Assembly (NCBI RefSeq): GCF_002846555.1
Contig: NZ_PJMS01000001.1
Location: 3,658,001-3,722,000, forward strand
DNA length: 64,000 nt
Direction of reading: 5' to 3'
Origin: Aquimarina sp. MAR_2010_214
GTDB lineage: Bacteria; Bacteroidota; Bacteroidia; Flavobacteriales; Flavobacteriaceae
The notes beneath the pieces were generated by a model that ran no database searches, was not told the origin of the DNA, and saw nothing but the letters and a program-made list of their open reading frames with translations. Positions within the stretch are counted from its first letter, which is position 1. Every line of letters starts with the position of its first letter. Below are positions 9,123 through 16,685 of this stretch, in pieces. The position numbers and the translations under genes were made by a program.

Positions 9123-10943
9123 ATGTCTGAAGAAACAAAAAACACAGACGTTCAGGAAGTAGAGAAGAAAGCAGTAGCTGAAGCTCCACAACAAACAAAC
9201 CCTGAACAATTCCTAAAAGATTTTAATTGGCATAACTACGAAGAAGGGATAGATCCTATCGCTGATTCGAAACTTGAAGAGTTTGAAAAGCTAGTTGCCG
9301 AGAATTTTGTAGATACCCTAAATGATGAGGTAGTAGACGGAACAGTAATTAACATCACTGATCGTGATGCTATTATTGATATCAATGCCAAAAGTGAAGG
9401 TGTTATCTCATTAAACGAATTTCGTTATAACCCAGATCTTAAAGTAGGAGATAAGGTAGAGGTTTTAATTGATGTACGCGAAGATGCAACAGGTCAATTA
9501 ATTTTATCTCACCGTAAAGCTCGTGTGATTAAAGCATGGGATAGAGTAAATGGTGCTCATGATACAGGTGAAATCGTAAATGGTTTTGTAAAATGTAGAA
9601 CCAAAGGTGGTATGATCGTAGATGTATTTGGTATTGAAGCATTCTTACCAGGTTCTCAAATCGATGTGAAGCCAATTCGTGATTACGATGCATATGTAGG
9701 AAAAACAATGGAATTTAAAGTGGTAAAAATAAACCACGAATTCAAAAACGTTGTTGTATCTCATAAAGCGCTTATCGAAGCAGATATCGAAGAGCAGAAA
9801 AAAGAAATTATTGGTCAATTAGAAAAAGGTCAAGTATTAGAAGGTACTGTTAAGAATGTTACTTCTTATGGTGTATTTGTTGATCTTGGAGGAGTTGATG
9901 GATTAGTTCATATTACAGATCTTTCTTGGTCTAGAATCAACCATCCAAATGAGATCGTTGAACTTGATCAGAAGTTGAATGTAGTTATCTTAGACTTTGA
10001 TGAAGCTAAGACTCGTATTCAATTAGGTCTTAAACAATTAAAACCACACCCATGGGAAGCTCTTGATAAAGAACTTAAAGTAGGTGATAAGGTTAAAGGT
10101 AAAGTTGTTGTAATTGCTGATTACGGTGCTTTTATTGAAGTTGAAGAAGGAGTAGAAGGATTAATTCACGTTTCTGAAATGTCTTGGTCTACACATCTAC
10201 GTTCTGCACAAGATTTTGTAAAAGTTGGTGATCAGGTAGAAGCAGTAATTCTTACTTTAGATAGAGAAGAACGTAAAATGTCTCTTGGTATTAAGCAATT
10301 GACTCCAGATCCATGGACAGATATTACAACTAAATATCCTGTTGGATCTAAACATAATGGTATCGTTCGTAACTTCACTAATTTTGGTGTATTCGTAGAA
10401 TTAGAAGAAGGTATTGATGGTTTGATTTATATCTCAGATCTTTCATGGACTAAGAAAATCAAGCACCCATCAGACTTTACTAATGTTGGTGATAAACTTG
10501 ATGTGATTGTTCTTGAGCTAGACGTAGAAGGACGTAAGTTAAGTCTTGGTCATAAGCAAACAGAAGATAATCCTTGGGATAAATATGAAGGTGAATTTGC
10601 TTTAGGAACTAAGCATACTGCAACAATTGGTGAAATCGTAGACAAAGGTGCTACAATAGATTTCAATGAAGATGTAGTTGCTTTTGTACCATCTCGTCAT
10701 CTTGAAAAAGAAGATGGAAGCAAACTTAAGAAAGGTGATGAAGCAGAATTCCAAATTATTGAGTTCAATAAAGAATTCAAAAGAGTGGTTGCTTCTCATA
10801 CAGCTTTATTCAAAGAAGAAGAAGCTAAGATCGTTAAACAAGCTGCGAAGAAAGCTGCTACAGGTTCAGCAGAAAAAACAACGCTTGGAGATATCGATGC
10901 ATTAGCAGATCTTAAAGCTAAAATGGAAAAAGGAGGGAACTAG
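9123..10943 (+). CDS. rpsA: 30S ribosomal protein S1
   Basis: A 606-residue protein with six S1 (OB-fold) RNA-binding repeats, as in typical Gram-negative S1. Clear repeat cores include GTVKNVTSYGVFVDLGGVDG, GKVVVIADYGAFIEVEEG and GIVRNFTNFGVFVELEEG, each leading into a (D/E)LSW or EMSW segment; repeats 1, 2 and 6 are more divergent. An acidic N-terminal tail rich in Glu and Pro precedes the first repeat. S1 binds mRNA leaders on the 30S subunit; in Bacteroidota, where Shine-Dalgarno pairing is rare, it is thought to matter especially for initiation. Own promoter upstream and strong terminator downstream make it monocistronic. Confidence 0.97.
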   Translation: MSEETKNTDVQEVEKKAVAEAPQQTNPEQFLKDFNWHNYEEGIDPIADSKLEEFEKLVAENFVDTLNDEVVDGTVINITDRDAIIDINAKSEGVISLNEFRYNPDLKVGDKVEVLIDVREDATGQLILSHRKARVIKAWDRVNGAHDTGEIVNGFVKCRTKGGMIVDVFGIEAFLPGSQIDVKPIRDYDAYVGKTMEFKVVKINHEFKNVVVSHKALIEADIEEQKKEIIGQLEKGQVLEGTVKNVTSYGVFVDLGGVDGLVHITDLSWSRINHPNEIVELDQKLNVVILDFDEAKTRIQLGLKQLKPHPWEALDKELKVGDKVKGKVVVIADYGAFIEVEEGVEGLIHVSEMSWSTHLRSAQDFVKVGDQVEAVILTLDREERKMSLGIKQLTPDPWTDITTKYPVGSKHNGIVRNFTNFGVFVELEEGIDGLIYISDLSWTKKIKHPSDFTNVGDKLDVIVLELDVEGRKLSLGHKQTEDNPWDKYEGEFALGTKHTATIGEIVDKGATIDFNEDVVAFVPSRHLEKEDGSKLKKGDEAEFQIIEFNKEFKRVVASHTALFKEEEAKIVKQAAKKAATGSAEKTTLGDIDALADLKAKMEKGGN

Positions 10944-10966
10944 TTTCTCAACATTTTTTAATATAG

Positions 10967-11002
10967 AAAAGGCCGTTCGAAAGAACGGCCTTTTGTTTTT
11001 TT
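10967..11002 (+). terminator. intrinsic terminator of rpsA
   Basis: A 12-bp stem AAAAGGCCGTTC / GAACGGCCTTTT closed by a GAAA tetraloop (10979-10982), followed by G and seven Ts. Textbook Rho-independent terminator 24 bases after the rpsA stop. Confidence 0.93.
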
Positions 11003-11295
11003 AAACACACTGTATTCAGTGCTATTTTTACTAGTGTTTATTGATAAGTTCACTCTTTCTAAAATAACAGCCCAGTTTTTATTATTTATCGTAACCGTGA
11101 TTATGCCTAGAGCTTTTATAAAAAATAGTTCAATAGGTGAGTTGTTCTATAAAGATGTTGCTACGTGATGATGTGTTGACTAGTGTAGTTCTATATCCCT
11201 GAAAAAAGGGAGGACATTTTCACTAATAGTAGTATGGTGCACAGCGTAAAGCTTCCTGATATTTGCATTGTAAAAAAACATAAACATTTTTTAAA
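11003..11295. other. gene-free stretch with a palindrome and a weak -7 box upstream of the 131-aa exported protein
   Basis: No gene was found here. The palindrome TCCCTGAAAAAAGGGA (11196-11211) lies exactly 46 bases before GATATTTG (11258-11265), a one-mismatch version of the -7 consensus. A similar layout, also with 46 bases, recurs at 54122-54191. An activator-dependent promoter is an inference. Confidence 0.4.
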
Positions 11296-11691
11296 ATGAA
11301 AAATAGTAATAGGGCAATCATATTTGTGTTAAATTTCTTAATAATTGTTCAGGCGAATGCTAAAGAGGCCAACAGATTATCTCTTATTGCAAATGATAAA
11401 ACGATTACAATATCTGAAAAAGAGGATATAGATACTGAATCAAAAAATAAAAAACCAAAAAAAGTTGCTAAGGATAAAAGTTTTCATTCTATCAAGAAAT
11501 GGAAAATAACAATAGAGTATACAGATGGCGGTATGATGTCTAAGACTATTATTGTTAAAGAAAATTCTGAATTAAGCCCTTTGGAAACTGCATTTTTAGA
11601 AGCAGAAAAATACTTAAAAACTACAGATAATGTTAGTAACTATGAAGTGTCTCCAGTGTCTCAAAATTCATTTATATTATTAGCCAAATAA
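11296..11691 (+). CDS. exported protein of unknown function (131 aa)
   Basis: Not recognised. A hydrophobic N terminus (AIIFVLNFLIIVQANA) fits a signal peptide cleaved before KEANR. A lysine/glutamate-rich linker (about 36-62) follows, then a compact C-terminal domain with KWKITIEYTDGG and a predicted helix ETAFLEAEKYLK. The absence of cysteines argues against a lipoprotein. Probably periplasmic. It is preceded by the palindrome and -7-like box at 11196-11265, so it may be condition-regulated. The next gene is also an unknown exported protein on the same strand, but 125 bases away, so an operon is uncertain. Confidence 0.6.
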   Translation: MKNSNRAIIFVLNFLIIVQANAKEANRLSLIANDKTITISEKEDIDTESKNKKPKKVAKDKSFHSIKKWKITIEYTDGGMMSKTIIVKENSELSPLETAFLEAEKYLKTTDNVSNYEVSPVSQNSFILLAK

Positions 11692-11815
11692 GAAATACGC
11701 TTTTAAAGTTAAATTTGCATAGTAGTATCGAGGAATATATAACACTTCTATAGTCATATGATATTAATGTGTGTACATTTTATCACAAACTAGACTTCAT
11801 AAAAAGTAAGGAAGC

Positions 11816-12520
11816 ATGAAAGCGAAATATATTGTAACTATAATCATAATAATTTTGTTTGCCAATATAATGACAGGTCAAATCAGATTTACAGAAGAAG
11901 AGTTGAGGATATTTAAGGAACGTGTTACTGAAACCAGAGCATTAGGTAGAGCAGGAATTATTGCAAAAGCAGCAAAAGCAGCAAGTGATGATCCCGAATC
12001 TCTAATTCATGATAAAAATGTACTCATTTCTGTTTGGTATAATGATATTGAGGTTAAAGTAGAATTTATAGAACATTCTCCTGTACGATATATTCCTTAC
12101 GATTCTAAATGTGTTACTAACATGGAAGTATATGTTTCTACGGATGGAGTATCTGGAAGTAGTAGTTCTGATGTATATGAGTCTGAAGGATATGTCAGTG
12201 ATTTTAGTAAACCGATCTATTTATATCGTTCAACAAAAGAAAAGGAATTGATGATTGATAAGGTTCTTAAATTAAATAATACAACTGATGATGTCCCCAA
12301 TATAGATAAATCAATCTATACCAACATAATCATTAGAGAACAAAAGGACCATTATGCTATTCAAATTGGAAGTTCATATCCTATTACTTATAAGATAAAG
12401 AAAAAATCTGGGGAACTATATGATTATGAAGATCCATATCGAGATTTGTATCCTACACCTGATATTGAGTATGATGCACCTCCACCAATTGGAGGCGAGT
12501 GGATAGAAATGAAAGAATGA
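11816..12520 (+). CDS. exported protein of unknown function (234 aa)
   Basis: Not recognised. The N terminus (YIVTIIIIILFANIMTGQ) is a signal peptide, probably cleaved before QIRF. The mature part has an early charged helix (FTEEELRIFKERV), a small alanine-rich helix, then beta-rich sequence (VLISVWYNDIEVKVEFIEH) and an acidic, proline- and tyrosine-rich tail (YDYEDPYRDLYPTPDIEYD). No catalytic motif is visible. It lies between the other unknown exported protein and the pyrR promoter, and reads as a separate gene. Confidence 0.6.
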   Translation: MKAKYIVTIIIIILFANIMTGQIRFTEEELRIFKERVTETRALGRAGIIAKAAKAASDDPESLIHDKNVLISVWYNDIEVKVEFIEHSPVRYIPYDSKCVTNMEVYVSTDGVSGSSSSDVYESEGYVSDFSKPIYLYRSTKEKELMIDKVLKLNNTTDDVPNIDKSIYTNIIIREQKDHYAIQIGSSYPITYKIKKKSGELYDYEDPYRDLYPTPDIEYDAPPPIGGEWIEMKE

Positions 12521-12599
12521 TTTGTATATCCACAATATATAATAGTAAAACTGATATTTTTAAAATTACCTTAAGCGTGGATTAATTCTAAATTTTCAT

Positions 12600-12607
12600 T
12601 ACTTTTG
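12600..12607 (+). promoter_or_regulatory. -7 element (TACTTTTG) of pyrR-pyrB
   Basis: Exact TAnnTTTG match 25 bases before the chosen pyrR ATG. The -33 side is weak (TGG near 12578). It supports the ATG at 12633 over an upstream TTG at 12624. No pyrimidine attenuator hairpin is visible in this short leader. Confidence 0.6.
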
Positions 12608-12632
12608 TACTCCAGATATCCATTTGGAGATT

Positions 12633-13172
12633 ATGAGTCAAAAATTACTACTTAGTGCAAAAGAGATCGATATAATTCTGCACCGTTTGGCTTGTCAATT
12701 AATTGAAAATCATACGCATTTTAGAGAAACTGTTTTAATTGGAATTCAGCCTAGAGGAACTTTTTTAGCGGATCGTATCAGGAAAATTTTGGTGGATCAT
12801 TATATGGTAGAAGATGTTAAACTGGGTTACCTTGATATTACATTCTATCGAGACGATTTTCGGAGAGGAGAAAAAACTCTTGAGGCTAATAAAACTCATA
12901 TTGATTTTATAGTAGAAGATAAGCGAATTGTGTTTATTGATGATGTACTATATACAGGACGTAGTATTAGAGCAGCTTTGACAGCTGTGCAGTCTTTTGG
13001 TAGACCACAGGAAATTGAACTACTAACGCTAATTGACAGACGTTTTAGCAGACATTTACCTATACAACCTAATTACAGAGGTCGTCAGGTAGATGCGATA
13101 AACCAAGAAAAAGTGAAAGTAGATTGGGTAGAAAATGATGGTATAGATGCCGTGTATTTGATAGGAAATTAA
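12633..13172 (+). CDS. pyrR: bifunctional pyr operon regulator / uracil phosphoribosyltransferase PyrR
   Basis: PyrR binds pyr mRNA in Gram-positive bacteria and has UPRTase activity. From the ATG at 12633 it has 179 residues, the family length, starting MSQKLLLSAKEID. The PRPP-binding loop VFIDDVLYTGRSIRAA (about residues 94-109) is intact, as is the GIQPRGTFLADRI segment. The leader is only about 20 bases and shows no antiterminator fold, so RNA-mediated attenuation here is doubtful; enzyme activity or another regulatory mode is possible. pyrB follows after 46 bases on the same strand. Confidence 0.94.
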   Translation: MSQKLLLSAKEIDIILHRLACQLIENHTHFRETVLIGIQPRGTFLADRIRKILVDHYMVEDVKLGYLDITFYRDDFRRGEKTLEANKTHIDFIVEDKRIVFIDDVLYTGRSIRAALTAVQSFGRPQEIELLTLIDRRFSRHLPIQPNYRGRQVDAINQEKVKVDWVENDGIDAVYLIGN

Positions 13173-13218
13173 GACCTCTGAATAAGATTGTTTTATTTAA
13201 AATTATAAATTAAGACGA

Positions 13219-14148
13219 ATGAGCGAATTAAGTGTACATCACTTATTGGGAATAAAATATCTGAATAAAGAAGATATTAATTTAATCTTTGAAACTGCAG
13301 ATCACTTTAAAGAAGTTATTAATCGACCAATTAAAAAAGTTCCTTCGCTTAGAGATATAACTATTGCTAATCTGTTCTTTGAGAACAGTACGAGAACAAG
13401 GTTGTCTTTTGAATTAGCAGAAAAACGACTTTCTGCAGATGTAATTAATTTTTCTGCTGCATCTTCTTCTGTAAAGAAAGGAGAAACACTTATTGATACC
13501 GTTAATAATATCCTTTCTATGAAAGTAGATATGGTAGTTATGAGGCACCCTAACCCCGGGGCAGGAGTTTTTCTTTCTAAACATGTTGATGCAAGTATTG
13601 TTAATGCAGGAGATGGAGCTCATGAGCATCCTACGCAAGCTTTATTAGATTCGTATTCTATACGAGAACGATTAGGAGAGGTAGGAGGAAAGAAGGTTGT
13701 AATTGTAGGAGATATTTTGCACTCTAGAGTTGCGCTTTCTAATATCTTTGCCTTAAAATTACAAGGAGCTGAAGTGAAAGTTTGTGGCCCCAAAACTTTA
13801 ATTCCTAAATATATTGAGAAATTAGGAGTTCAGGTCGAAACAGATTTGAAAAAAGCACTAGAATGGTGTGATGTTGCCAATATGTTACGTGTGCAAAATG
13901 AAAGAATGGAAATTAGTTACTTTCCATCGACACGAGAATATACTCAACAATTTGGGGTAAATAAAAAGTTATTGGATAGTCTGAATAAGGAAATTGTAAT
14001 CATGCACCCAGGACCAATCAATCGTGGAGTAGAAATCACGAGTGATGTTGCTGATTCTAACCAAGCCATAATATTGGATCAGGTACAGAATGGAGTTGCA
14101 GTGCGAATGGCTGTGATATATCTTTTAGCTTCAAAAATTAAACGATAA
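13219..14148 (+). CDS. pyrB: aspartate carbamoyltransferase catalytic subunit
   Basis: Condenses carbamoyl phosphate with aspartate in de novo pyrimidine synthesis. At 309 residues it has the usual catalytic-chain length. Carbamoyl-phosphate motif FENSTRTRLSFELAEKRL lies near residues 54-71, HPTQALLDSYSI near 137-148, and HPGPINRG near 259-266. No pyrI is adjacent, and the arrangement pyrR-pyrB is typical of bacteria with PyrR. The next small gene begins 3 bases after the stop, so they are probably cotranscribed. Confidence 0.97.
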   Translation: MSELSVHHLLGIKYLNKEDINLIFETADHFKEVINRPIKKVPSLRDITIANLFFENSTRTRLSFELAEKRLSADVINFSAASSSVKKGETLIDTVNNILSMKVDMVVMRHPNPGAGVFLSKHVDASIVNAGDGAHEHPTQALLDSYSIRERLGEVGGKKVVIVGDILHSRVALSNIFALKLQGAEVKVCGPKTLIPKYIEKLGVQVETDLKKALEWCDVANMLRVQNERMEISYFPSTREYTQQFGVNKKLLDSLNKEIVIMHPGPINRGVEITSDVADSNQAIILDQVQNGVAVRMAVIYLLASKIKR

Positions 14149-14151
14149 TTT

Positions 14152-14484
14152 ATGATTTTTAATAAAGAAGGTTCTACAACTATAATTACACAAGAAAAAA
14201 CTACTATTATAGAATTTGTTAAAGGCCTTGAAGACAAGTATACTTCCCTAGAAAACGATAATATAATTGTTAACTTGTTTTCACTAAAGCAGATTTCGAT
14301 TGATAATATCAATGAGTTTTTAAGGATTTCTAATAAGCATAAGGCTGCTAAGCATTCATTCGTGATTGTTACAAATAAAATATCTTATGATGAGATCTTA
14401 GGAGAGATTACTATTGTTCCTACATTACAGGAAGCATATGATTTGGTCGAGATGGAAGAAATAGAAAGAGACCTGGGTTTTTAG
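14152..14484 (+). CDS. small conserved protein, possibly STAS-like, between pyrB and rnz
   Basis: A 110-residue soluble protein starting 3 bases after pyrB. It alternates beta strands and helices (TTIITQEKTTIIEF, NIIVNLFSL, HSFVIVTNKI, ITIVPTLQEAYDLVEMEEIERDLGF), and the last part resembles the closing helix of STAS/anti-sigma-antagonist-like folds. Homologs in flavobacteria often sit next to RNase Z and are sometimes labelled as that enzyme by neighbourhood, but no metallo-beta-lactamase motif is present. The function is unknown; the STAS resemblance is by eye only. Confidence 0.65.
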   Translation: MIFNKEGSTTIITQEKTTIIEFVKGLEDKYTSLENDNIIVNLFSLKQISIDNINEFLRISNKHKAAKHSFVIVTNKISYDEILGEITIVPTLQEAYDLVEMEEIERDLGF

Positions 14485-14534
14485 AAAATTCAACTTTTTT
14501 GTAATTATTTATTTTACTTTTCGTCTGATACGCT

Positions 14535-14993
14535 ATGAACAGATTCGCCCCATTTGTAAGTATACTTTTTTTTGTGTTTTTTAGTCATGATGTTATTGGT
14601 CAGGACTGGAAATATGATTTTGATGAAGCAAAATCACTAGCAAAAGAAAAAGATCAAAATATTGTATTGTTTTTTACCGGTTCAGATTGGTGTCCTCCTT
14701 GTATTAGATTAGAAAGAAAAATTTTATCTAATGAAGAGTTTATTGAATTTACTGATCAAAAATTTGTTTGGGTAAAAGCTGATTTTCCTAAACGTAAAAA
14801 AAATAAACTTTCATTGGCTCAGCAAAAGAAAAATGAAGAGCTAGCTCAAAAATATAACAGGAAATGGGTTTTCCCCGTTATTTTAGTTCTGGATAAGGAA
14901 GGAAAAGTATTAGGAGCAACAGGTTATAGAAGAAATCTTGATGTAAAAGGATATATATCATTATTAACATCGTTTGATTCTTTTGGTCGTTAG
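14535..14993 (+). CDS. exported thioredoxin-family protein
   Basis: A 152-residue thioredoxin-fold protein with a signal peptide (cleavage near HDVIGQ). The redox motif is in GSDWCPPCIRLE (CPPC), followed by a Thioredoxin_7-like core and the cis-Pro segment RKWVFPVILVLDKEGK. It probably acts as a periplasmic disulfide reductase or isomerase; its substrate is unknown. It lies between the small STAS-like gene and rnz with about 50-60 base gaps. A near-consensus TACTTTTC just upstream may give it its own promoter. Confidence 0.85.
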   Translation: MNRFAPFVSILFFVFFSHDVIGQDWKYDFDEAKSLAKEKDQNIVLFFTGSDWCPPCIRLERKILSNEEFIEFTDQKFVWVKADFPKRKKNKLSLAQQKKNEELAQKYNRKWVFPVILVLDKEGKVLGATGYRRNLDVKGYISLLTSFDSFGR

Positions 14994-15055
14994 ATTGATT
15001 TATAAATAAGATTAGATTATATTCACAGCCTGTTTAATAAATAGGAAAAATAATT

Positions 15056-15961
15056 TTGAAACTTACGATTTTAGGTTGCTATTCTGCAACTCCCCGAACA
15101 TTTACAAATCCAACTTCTCAGGTCTTAGAAATGAACAATCATCTCTTTTTGATTGATTGTGGAGAAGGAACTCAGGTAGAATTACGACGAAATAAAATCA
15201 AGTTTTCAAGAATAAAACATATTTTTATTTCACACCTTCATGGAGATCACTTTTTCGGACTGATTGGATTAGTATCTACATTTAGATTACTTAGTAGAGA
15301 TGTACCATTACATATTCACGGCCCTAAGGGAATAAAAGAAGCGATCACATTACAACTAAAACTTTCTAATTCGTGGACAGATTATCCATTACACTTTCAT
15401 GAACTTACCAATACAGAATCAGAAATTGTTTTTGAAGATGAAAAAGTAGTGGTGCGTACAATTCCCTTACAGCATAGGGTCTATTGTAATGGGTTTTTAT
15501 TTCAGGAAAAACCAGGAGATCGAACGTTATTGATAAACAAAGTATCTAATTATAATATTGATAAAGCGTATTATCGTGCGATAAAAAAAGGAAAAGATGT
15601 TGTTTTGGATAATGGTACTGTGATTTCTAATGAAGAACTTACTGATCCTCCTAAACCAGTTAAGAGCTATGCATTTTGTAGTGATACGAAGTATAATGAA
15701 GAGAAAATCCCCTTAATTAAAGACGTTACTGTATTATATCACGAATCTACTTTTTTAGAAAGTCATAAACATTTGTGTGCAAAGACAGGTCATAGTTCTG
15801 CTATTGAAGCAGCTACTATTGCTAAAAAAGCAAATGTTGGATCCTTGATTTTAGGTCATTATTCTACCCGATATGAAAATATTGAACTTTTTAGAGAAGA
15901 AGCGAAAACTGTTTTCGATGATGTAGAAATAGCTGATGACGGTAAAGTGTTTGAGTATTGA
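15056..15961 (+). CDS. rnz: ribonuclease Z (tRNA 3' endonuclease)
   Basis: A metallo-beta-lactamase-fold nuclease that removes tRNA 3' trailers. The 301 residues contain ISHLHGDHFFG (metal motif HxHxDH), the acidic CSDT segment, GHSSAIEAA and the terminal LGHYSTRY histidine. The start is a TTG at 15056; the next in-frame ATG, about 25 codons later, would remove the first beta strand (LTILGCYSATP), so the TTG is needed. That TTG lies inside TAATTTTG (15050-15057), which also looks like a -7 element; the two readings compete and the coding one is favoured. Confidence 0.94.
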   Translation: MKLTILGCYSATPRTFTNPTSQVLEMNNHLFLIDCGEGTQVELRRNKIKFSRIKHIFISHLHGDHFFGLIGLVSTFRLLSRDVPLHIHGPKGIKEAITLQLKLSNSWTDYPLHFHELTNTESEIVFEDEKVVVRTIPLQHRVYCNGFLFQEKPGDRTLLINKVSNYNIDKAYYRAIKKGKDVVLDNGTVISNEELTDPPKPVKSYAFCSDTKYNEEKIPLIKDVTVLYHESTFLESHKHLCAKTGHSSAIEAATIAKKANVGSLILGHYSTRYENIELFREEAKTVFDDVEIADDGKVFEY

Positions 15962-16035
15962 TGAGATAAAAATTATCTGTTTATTATTGTTTTCTGTATT
16001 TTAAAAATAGGTAAATTGCATAATAATTTGAGGTA

Positions 16036-16679
16036 ATGAATAGAGATCTTACAGCATATAGAAAGTCGTACGAAAAAAGTTTTTTGGAAGAAGGGAACCT
16101 TCCAGATTCTCCTTTTAAACTTTTCTCTAATTGGTTTGCAGAAGTAGAAGAAGCGGGTGGAGTCGATGAGACTAATGCAATGACTATTACTACTACAGGT
16201 TTAGATGGTTTTCCAAAAGCTAGAATAGTATTGTTAAAGCACTTTGATGAGGATGGTTTTGTGTTTTACACGAATTATTCTTCAGAAAAGGGGAAAGCTA
16301 TAGCTAATAATAGTAAAGTATGTATTTCTTTTTTTTGGCCTAACTTGGAGCGGCAGGTCATTGTTAAAGGTATTGCGCAAAAGATAGAGGAAAAAGAGAG
16401 TATTCGTTATTTCTTATCTCGCCCAAGAGGAAGTCAATTAGGAGCTTTGGCATCTGATCAGAGCGAAGTTGTCAAATCAAGAGAAACATTAGAAAAGCGA
16501 TTACAATCTTTAGAAAAAGAGTATGAAGATAAAGAAATACCTAAACCCAAATCTTGGGGGGGTATTGTATAAAACCTATTGAATTTGAATTTTGGCAGGG
16601 TAGAGCTAATCGATTACATGACCGTATTCGTTTTTCTGATCAAAAAAAGAATTGGGAGATTGAAAGATTATCTCCATGA
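16036..16679 (+). pseudogene. pdxH: pyridoxamine 5'-phosphate oxidase PdxH, frameshifted in a run of seven Gs
   Basis: PdxH oxidises PNP/PMP to pyridoxal phosphate with FMN. As given, the frame stops at 16572 after KPKSWGGIV (178 residues). The bases beyond the stop, read in another frame, encode the missing C terminus [16 protein letters not shown]...WEIERLSP, ending at 16679. Adding one G to the run at 16556-16562 restores [16 protein letters not shown] and a total of 214 residues, the family length. The lost part contains the substrate-binding RLHDR motif, so the truncated product should be inactive. A sequencing or assembly error in the homopolymer is at least as likely as real decay, because the rest is intact. 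Confidence 0.88.
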
Positions 16680-16685
16680 AAAAAG

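Noticed and set aside
12624..12632. TTG start for pyrR
   Set aside because: The ATG at 12633 gives the family N terminus, and the -7 box at 12600-12607 fits that start.
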